14,239 nt of DNA from Collybiopsis luxurians FD-317 M1 (taxonomy: Eukaryota > Basidiomycota > Agaricomycetes > Agaricales > Omphalotaceae). The notes under the pieces were generated by a model. The model ran no database searches, was not told the origin of the DNA, and saw only the letters and a list, made by a program, of their open reading frames with translations. The stretch lies in assembly GCA_000827265.1 (NCBI GenBank), contig KN834920.1, forward strand, positions 21,677 through 35,915. Reading direction: 5' to 3'. Below, one piece after another: positions 8,846-14,239 of this stretch. A program made the translations under genes and the position numbers. Position 1 is the stretch's first letter, and every line of letters begins with the position of its first letter.

Positions 8846-9540
8846 TGTTAGGACCTTTACTACCTTTGTTGTTAGAAGCTTGTAGCAGGTTCAATGAATA
8901 GAAAGTATTTTATTATACCACAGCCGAGACAGAATACGCGATGGGGAGTCGCTACGTATGACAGGTGAATGAGTCCTGTACAGTTTTGGTGTTGGATGTG
9001 GAGGAAGGATCCTCAAGTGTCGAATAATAAATCTAGTAGCTCGGTGCAACTAGAAATAGTATATCGAAAGAACTCGTTAAGACGGTATTAACGAGGGTTG
9101 ACTCGGGAGGTTCATGACTCGGTGTCCATTTACCCTACGAGATGGAATATTCGAAAGGCTACGGCAGTTGAATAGTCTTGTCGATCAGTTTGACAAGTGA
9201 GAAGTGGATATGCCAGTGACTCGGTGTCAATGGGGTTTGCTCGACTCGGTGTTAAGCAGAATAATATTATAGACTAGTGAACAAGAGAGCAGAAACAACA
9301 CAGATCAAGATAGTTCAGGTAATAACAGCATTATCGTGAGAGATGTAGGTACAAGGCTTTTATACTCTGCGGGAAGACATGTGGCCTTGTGAATAGAAGT
9401 TTGGAATGAGCAACTGGTTAGTTCGCCTCGCAAAACGCGTGTCAGATTTGGAGAGCCGAATGAATTGGTAGGACTATTATCGAGTCGTGTGGTGAGTGTA
9501 CTGTTTGGAAAGAGCGGAAAAAATAGTGTAGGGCATAACA
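8846..9540 (-). repeat. 3' LTR (minus-strand orientation)
   Basis: On the minus strand the LTR begins TGTTATGCCC at 9540, directly after GGGGGGGGTAA. The far end is best placed at 8846, where TGTTAGGACC mirrors the other end at 8 of 10 positions. TGTTAGAAGC at 8870 or TGTAGC at 8881 are alternatives. Inside, on the same strand, there is a TATA box (9357-9364), and AATAAA (8909-8914) lies near the 3' end. ACACCGAGTC occurs three times (9116-9125, 9218-9227, 9243-9252 in plus coordinates). The second LTR needed for proof is outside the window. Confidence 0.7.
9357..9364 (-). promoter_or_regulatory. TATA box of the LTR promoter
   Basis: The minus strand reads TATAAAAG, about 180 bp inside the LTR start. 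That is a reasonable place for the U3 core promoter driving the element's genomic RNA leftward within this LTR copy. In the 5' copy it would drive the pol message. Confidence 0.6.
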
Positions 9541-9560
9541 TTACCCCCCCCAAGGGCCTT
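9541..9560 (-). promoter_or_regulatory. Polypurine tract next to the 3' LTR
   Basis: The minus strand reads CTTGGGGGGGGTAA immediately before the LTR's TGTTATG. A G-rich purine run abutting the 3' LTR is the plus-strand primer site of LTR retrotransposons. It fixes the element's orientation as minus. Confidence 0.7.
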
Positions 9561-9682
9561 GAGCCCTCGAAAGGACGCATAGCTTTTGATGCGACACGGT
9601 GTTGTGACTGCCATGCCGTCAGATTGAGTTTTCAATGTGCCGGCTGCCGATTTTTGATCGAAAACTCTAAGTCCGAAGCCCT

Positions 9683-9689
9683 TATAAAG
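9683..9689 (+). promoter_or_regulatory. TATA-like box of passenger gene A
   Basis: TATAAAG lies about 50 bp upstream of the proposed ATG at 9738, inside the element's internal region and opposite in strand to the LTR promoter. The downstream pattern GCACT then TTTTTGAG resembles that in front of gene B. Confidence 0.5.
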
Positions 9690-9737
9690 CTGGCACTCTG
9701 GGTTTTTGAGTCAATTTTTTCTTTTCCTCTTACCACT

Positions 9738-11701
9738 ATGTCGTCTTCTCAAGTGTTTTCTGACCAGCCTATTGCATCATCAAGTGCTTCAGGAGGGTCG
9801 CAACCCCAACTGATTATCAAAATTCCGCAGTCCGTTCAATCGGCGTCCATGGTTCCATTTTCCAATGCTCTACCCTCTGCTCCACCAGCGGCCAAGAAGA
9901 TGCGACGTGTGGCCTTTGAGTGCAGTACACGTCTCAGCTATCCCTCGATTTCTATTACGGATCGCGTTCCCTCCATCCTTCCTACCGGTCTCCAGCCCAT
10001 CTACAAAGATGCGTATCTCGCCAATTCGAGTCCCGAGGTCTTGGATAGGGTAGCTGCTGATGAGTGGAAGGACATTTTCGGACATTACCCAGCTTGCGAA
10101 TACTGCGCTTCGCATAACCTTCAATCCACTTGTTCCCTTCGCCCCAATTCCTTGTCCTGTGCCACTTGCGAAATGAACTATCCTTCTAGCAAGAAGTTCT
10201 GTTTGTTCAAGAGTGTCTTCCGACTCCTTCAATTCCACATTCTCGCTAAACTCCCCCTCGTCGTCGCCTATCATTTTGTGTCAAGTCGAGGGCTGTTTTC
10301 TATTCGGGGCGAGGAATGGGATGCCTTAACGGCGGGGTTGCAAAAAATCCCCTACTATGGTAGTCATCCCAAGGAGTTAGGATTATCGTCGGATAGACCG
10401 AGGGCTCCAGAAGGCAAAAGGAAAGCAGGTAAGTCCGGAGTATCTGTGATAGGATAGGTGCTTATCATCATTCTAGTCGTCTCCTCGACCGCCTTTTGCA
10501 AGAGTCAGCTCCTTCAGCAAGAGAGGGAGATTCTAGGGGAGCCGAGTTGCAAGCAGGTCGTTCCGGCTCCGTCTCGCAAAGGAAAGGAGGTCGTTCAGGA
10601 CCCCGTGGATGTTGATGTCAAGATGGAGGCTCCCGACGCCATGGATTCTATGGAATTGGACTACCCAGAGGAGGTCCCTTCCACTTCTGCTCCTGTTCCT
10701 GCAGCACCTGCTCCTGCTCCGACGAAGCCTGCAGTCATTTGGAAAGTCGACGATAGGCGGTCTTATCGTGAGGTTTCCGGTTTGAAGACTTGGTTTTTTG
10801 AACCTCTCATCAAACCGGTTCCTTCTGACGGTACTATCCTGTCTTGAGATGATAGTAAGTTTTTTCTTTTTGAGCGTTGTTTTTTACTCATTCAGTTAAC
10901 TTAACTAACTCCGTTTTTAGTGATTCGAACTGCAATCGAATGCGTCGTTACGCGAGTTGCTGAGTTGTTGTCCGGTTGCGGTAAGGTAGTGATGGAGCAA
11001 GATCTCTGGGCTTTGGCGGATGGATTGGTGCAAGGTGTTTTTAATGATCTCGAGGAGCAAATGGTGAGTAACTCCTTCATTTCCAGCTTTCGTTGTATCA
11101 CTAATTGTTTCCGCGTCCCCTTCATAGAAACATCCCTCTTCCGATCCTCCCGCCCCGTTCTCAAATTCCGGGATAACCCAGTTCGTCGAATCCCTCTCGA
11201 TGATTAATTTGTCCTCCGCCAATATCGTTGATGCTCAGCAAGATGAGCTCTTCCGGGCCTATCGAGAGTATCAAGCTTTGTCGCGGAAGTCAGATCGTTT
11301 GGAGACCAAGAATCTCCATTTGAAGGAACAGGTGTCTTCGCGGGACGGTCAGTTGGAGGAGAAGGATGAGGAGTTAACTCGTCTGAAATCCTTCGTGAGG
11401 CATTTCAAGGGCGACATTCCGTCGACGGTAAGTTTGTTCCTCCTTCTCTTTCGACTGGTTTAGTTTTTGATAGGATTTCTTCCAGGAGGTTCAGCAATTA
11501 AGGGAAGCAATGGAAGCTCGGGATGGAGAAATAGAGGAGTTGAAGAAGAAGCTGGCCGCAAGTGAGGAGGCCCGTCGAGTCGCAGCTGAAGAGTCGAAGT
11601 CGCGAGATGAAGAACTCGCCCAATTTCAGCAGCTTTTTGAGTCGGTCCAAGGGCAGTTTGCTGCTGCCTCACCTTCCAAGCCTTCCTCTAGTGCTTCCTA
11701 G
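9738..11701 (+). pseudogene. Passenger gene A: Zn2Cys6-like cysteine cluster and coiled-coil protein, antisense in LTR element
   Basis: Five exons (9738-10428, 10477-10854, 10921-11063, 11128-11427, 11486-11701) join in phase through four GT-AG introns of 48, 66, 64 and 58 bp with consensus-like donors and CTNAY-type branch sites. They would encode about 575 residues. Residues 1-60 are Ser/Pro/Ala-rich. Six cysteines at 120, 123, 132, 141, 144 and 155 form C-x2-C-x8-C-x8-C-x2-C-x10-C, like a widened fungal Zn2Cys6 binuclear cluster. A Lys/Arg stretch and an acidic then Pro/Ala-rich linker follow. Exons 4 and 5 are charged heptad-like coiled coil (DEELTRLKSF, EIEELKKKLA). Exon 2 carries an in-frame TGA at 10845-10847 (codon 354), probably from CGA. 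The start follows a TATA-like box. The upstream extension of the frame runs into the LTR and is not used. Exact function is unknown; a DNA-binding or nucleic-acid-binding role is inference. Confidence 0.72.
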
Positions 11702-12004
11702 GACTTTGGACTTGTATAATTTCTTGTATCTAGATAGATTCCATTCCAAATTTTTTTTGTAGTTTCCTGTCCTAAATTCAGTCTTATTCTTTTTTGGCCC
11801 CTCCTTTGTGTGAAATAAGAAGTTGCCCCGGGTTCGAAATAAGAAATCTCCTGAGAATCAAAGTATTCAAAAGCTTCCATGAGGCGTATGCATGTGGCTG
11901 CACATTTTGTTCCTTATTAGGTTTGTATCGGGCATCCTTGTCTCGATAAAAGGGCACTTTTTCGAGACTGTTTCTCTATCCTCATTTCGAGATCCTCCCT
12001 TGAC
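11702..12004 (+). promoter_or_regulatory. Spacer between passenger genes with TATA-like box for gene B
   Basis: These 303 bp contain no gene. ATAAAAG at 11946-11952 lies about 55 bp before the gene B ATG. It is followed by GCACT and TTTTCGAG, paralleling the gene A leader. A short direct repeat GAAATAAGAA occurs near 11812 and 11837. Confidence 0.45.
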
Positions 12005-12949
12005 ATGGCTTTCCCTTCTCCTTTTGACTCTGCTTCATTCCTAGATCATCTCGCTGATGCCGCTGAGAGTATTTCTCAAGTCGTGTCTGATCAGGACGTC
12101 CTTGTGAACCAAGCTCGTTGTGAGTTTGGGCGACTGCAGAGGGTTGTCGAGGGTCAATCCGATGAGATCCACGAGTTGCGAGAACTCTTGAGTTGAACTG
12201 CGCAGGAATTTGAAGATAAGATGCTCAAGTCGTCTGTATGTCTTTTTTGACTTGTCGTAGGGTTTCCATGGCTCACCGATCTTTCCTAGCGAGATGCCCA
12301 GGAAGCCAGATATCTTCACGAAACTGCTGAAGTGACCATTAAGGAGCAAGATCGGGTTATTAAGGAGTTGCGAGACTCTCTTGTCAAGTCCCACAACCTC
12401 CAACTTGCTGCAGAAGCTTTGGCCCAGGGGCTTGGAGTTGAATTATCTCGATTTCATGGCGTTTATGAGGAGCTTTGTCATATCTTGAATATTGGAGATC
12501 TGTCCTTGGAACCAGTAACTACTAGCACCGTTGCCCCTATGGACGTGTGGGGTGGTCCTTCATCTGAATCCTTTCCTTTCGAGATGAAGAGTGACTCTAC
12601 TCCCGATTCCCTATCCAATTTCGTTCCTTCTCTCGATACCACTTCCCTTCCCAGTACTCTCGTCGAGACTCGCAATACATCTCCTGTAATGATCTTTTCG
12701 TCTGGTCACCCTAATGCCTACTTTGTTCGCACCGGGGAGGATCCTTTGACCTATTCGTTGGTCGAGAAGGATGAAGATGAATTGGCGGATCCCAGCCTCC
12801 ATATGGCTCTGTCCTTGCAGGATATACAGGAGCAGATGGAGATTGAGCGTGTTGAAGATTTATATGCCCGGGAACTGGAGGAAGTATTTGGAATCCCTTT
12901 CGACGTTCGAGCTGAACATGACGAATTAAGCAAGTCGTCCTTTGACTAA
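12005..12949 (+). pseudogene. Passenger gene B: coiled-coil acidic protein, antisense in LTR element
   Basis: Two exons, 12005-12235 and 12290-12949, are joined by a 54-bp intron (donor GTATGT, branch-like CTCAC, acceptor CCTAG) in phase 0. They encode about 296 residues and end in TAA. The N-terminal half is heptad-like coiled coil (FGRLQRVVEG, EIHELRELLS, then KEQDRVIKEL). The middle is Ser/Thr/Pro-rich. The C-terminus is strongly acidic, with EDELADPS and DLYARELEEVFG. An in-frame TGA at 12194-12196 (codon 64) interrupts exon 1, while the frame and coiled-coil pattern continue to the donor. It is probably a CGA-to-TGA change. Gene B follows gene A on the same strand and faces pol tail to tail, 206 bp from the pol stop. 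I do not recognise the family. Confidence 0.65.
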
Positions 12950-13107
12950 TCCTTCCGTTCCAGCCTTCTGTACCTGTATATCCCAATCTATGCCCACTGT
13001 ATGCTTTATTTCCCTGAAATGGAATTATGAATTTGTTATGATTTTTGATAATAATAGAGAGAAACGTGTCGAGAAATTGGAAACGAAAACCTGAAGTATT
13101 GCTTTTA

Positions 13108-13121
13108 CCCCCCCTTTAAGG
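13108..13121 (-). promoter_or_regulatory. Second polypurine-tract-like G run, just after the pol stop
   Basis: The minus strand reads CCTTAAAGGGGGGGTAA about 38 nt after the pol stop. It shares CTCAA, CCTT and G7-TAA with the tract next to the LTR. Its place right after pol is where the PPT sits in simple gypsy elements. No LTR-like TG start follows it. Confidence 0.5.
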
Positions 13122-13155
13122 TTGAGGTTTCGATTTCGAGAGTCGTTTCTCCCGA

Positions 13156-14239
13156 TTAAATGACAGCCTCAGCTGCTTGTCTCAACTCCCTTTCCTCCTC
13201 GTCTCGCAGGGCTAGGCTTTCGAGTTCTTTGAGGAGCTCGAGAGGTAACTTTCGTTTCCTCGGATGTGCTTTCTCCCACTCGCGAATCAAATCAATACTT
13301 CCTACCATACCTTTCCAGGGAATCCAGGACTCCTCGTCATACCCTTTCCATTTGATCAAGTACTGGATTCCTCTGTCCATTTCTCCCGTTGGACGACTGT
13401 CTTTTATTGACTCAACTTCATATTCCGGTTCCCCTTTAATGAAGATTGGTGGAGGTGGCAATACGACTCGCTGGAAAGGATCCGTGTGGTGGGGTTTTAG
13501 TCTATCGACATGGAATACATTGTGGATTCGTTGTAGGTCCCCCAGTAACTCGAGTCGATATGCATGAGATCCTATTTTATCGAGTATCGTATAGGGTCCT
13601 GTCCACTTGTGATCCAATTTCTTGGTAGGTCTTCTTGTTCAGATGTTACCCATGTCCAGCCAGACTTGATCGCCCTTTTTCCAATCGGGATTTCCAGCAC
13701 GGTGGCAATTGAACTGATTCGCTGCTGCCTTGTTCGCTTCGTATATTCATTGTTTCAAATATTTGTGTATTTCTTTTAATTCGGTAGCATACTGGTTTGC
13801 TTCCGAGTCGTTCACCTTTGAAAGGTTGATTGAAAGTTTCGGATGGTATCCTTTATTCACAAAGAAGGGTGTTAATCCTGTAGTTGAATGGGGAGTGTTG
13901 TTGTATACGAATTCTGCGATAGGTAATAAGGCATCCCAGTCGTCTTGGTCGTAAGACGTATAGATTCTTAGGTATCCTTTGAGGCTTTGATTAGTTCTCT
14001 CTGTCTGCCCATCTGTTTGAGGGTGATATGCCGTTGAGAGACGAGACTCGATACCAAGTATCTTACACAATTCTTTCCAAAACTGGGAGATGAACAAGCT
14101 TCCTCGATCTGAGACAATATCCACTGGTAGCCCATGTTTCGAGAATACATTTTCGAGGAATAGTCTTGCGAAATCCTTTGCAGTGTCTGTCGTGTGACAG
14201 GGAATATAGATGGCTTGTTTCGTGAGCCGATCTACTACT
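13156..14239 (-). pseudogene. Ty3/gypsy pol, C-terminal part: integrase, GPY/F and chromodomain
   Basis: One minus-strand frame runs from the right edge (codon at 14238) to TAA 13156-13158, 360 codons interrupted by two TGA codons. The integrase core shows VVDRLTKQA, then VSDRGS (Asp at residue 44) and DGQTERTNQ (Glu at 80), giving DD35E spacing; the first catalytic Asp is off the edge. YNNTPHSTTG and FVNKGYHP follow, as in chromodomain gypsy elements of fungi. The GPY/F part reads KLDHKWTGPYTILDKIG, HAYRLEL and HNVFHVDRLKPH. A C-terminal chromodomain follows (EYEVESIKDSR, QYLIKWKGYDEESW), which in this family tethers integration to modified histones. The TGAs at 13747-13749 and 13639-13641 sit where relatives usually have Arg (LRERI and NIRTxRP contexts), consistent with CGA-to-TGA decay. 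The copy is unlikely to make active integrase. Confidence 0.9.

Larger units (their letters stand above)
8846..14239 (-). mobile_element. Chromodomain Ty3/gypsy LTR retrotransposon with antisense gene module (5'-partial)
   Basis: On the minus strand the order is integrase C-terminal half, GPY/F region, chromodomain, pol stop (13156), G-tract, a 3.4-kb module with two plus-strand genes, second G-tract (9541-9551) and 3' LTR. The 5' LTR, gag, protease, RT and RNase H must lie beyond the right edge. Element unity rests on the polypurine tract abutting the LTR, with the LTR and pol in the same orientation and no other LTR edge between them. Two TGA codons in pol and one in each passenger gene indicate a decayed copy. 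The left boundary is uncertain (8846, 8870 or 8881). Confidence 0.75.

Noticed and set aside
9465..9737. Upstream in-frame extension of gene A
   Set aside because: It runs through the polypurine tract into the LTR. The ATG at 9738 with a TATA-like box upstream is a better start.
9870..10274. Minus-strand open frame antisense to gene A exon 1
   Set aside because: It has pol polarity but no gag, pol or envelope-like motif. The plus frame has the cysteine cluster and in-phase introns.
12960..13107. A second LTR beginning after the inner G-tract
   Set aside because: The sequence after the tract starts TAAAAGC, lacks a TG end and shows no similarity to the LTR at 8846-9540.
1..14239. CRISPR arrays, bacterial operons, riboswitches, rRNA
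   Set aside because: No direct repeat-spacer pattern or conserved RNA core was seen, and the gene structures are eukaryotic.

Overview
The window looks like basidiomycete (probably Agaricomycete) fungal DNA. The left end encodes an NB-ARC protein with a TPR array of the kind common in mushroom genomes. The right end is a chromodomain Ty3/gypsy element of basidiomycete type, and its passenger genes have short GT-AG introns of 48-66 bp. This rests on family recognition by eye, not on a search. The left two thirds look AT-richer, and the right third is rich in TCGA. Some possible minus-strand introns at 6.3-6.9 kb are about 170-190 bp, which is long for this group, so the taxonomy is provisional.

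Positions 1-3212 hold a 5'-truncated NLR-type gene: NB-ARC domain, helical linker, then 14 TPR units with an exact 120-bp period. It is broken twice. One break is an in-frame TGA at 1751. The other is a 215-bp inverted-repeat element (MITE) at 1941-2155 that splits unit 5. Taking out the element plus a 2-bp target duplication puts both the frame and the 120-bp period exactly back in register.

Positions 3213-8300 are mostly non-coding. They hold a tRNA-like sequence with intact A and B boxes (minus, 4138-4213), a weakly supported spliced minus-strand gene remnant (6272-6938), a possible terminal exon (7494-7598), a dense cluster of GTTAAAC motifs (7027-7555) and simple repeats. A non-autonomous hAT-like element with TAGTG/CACTA ends and near-perfect 8-bp target duplications occupies 8315-8827. 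It contains a striking 44-nt hairpin.

From about 8846 to the right edge lies one minus-strand LTR retrotransposon whose 5' half is outside the window. Reading the minus strand from right to left, it has integrase (DD35E), a GPY/F region, a chromodomain and the pol stop at 13156. A G-tract follows, then a 3.4-kb module, then a second G-tract (the polypurine tract) and the 3' LTR (about 8846-9540). The 3.4-kb module carries two genes on the opposite (plus) strand. Gene A (9738-11701, five exons) has a Zn2Cys6-like six-cysteine cluster and coiled coils. Gene B (12005-12949, two exons) is a coiled-coil and acidic protein. Both have TATA-like boxes and canonical introns. Introns on the strand opposite to the element's RNA would survive retrotransposition, so these look like true antisense passenger genes. 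Gene A, gene B and pol together carry four in-frame TGA codons that fit CGA-to-TGA change at CpG, so this copy is probably a recently decayed one.
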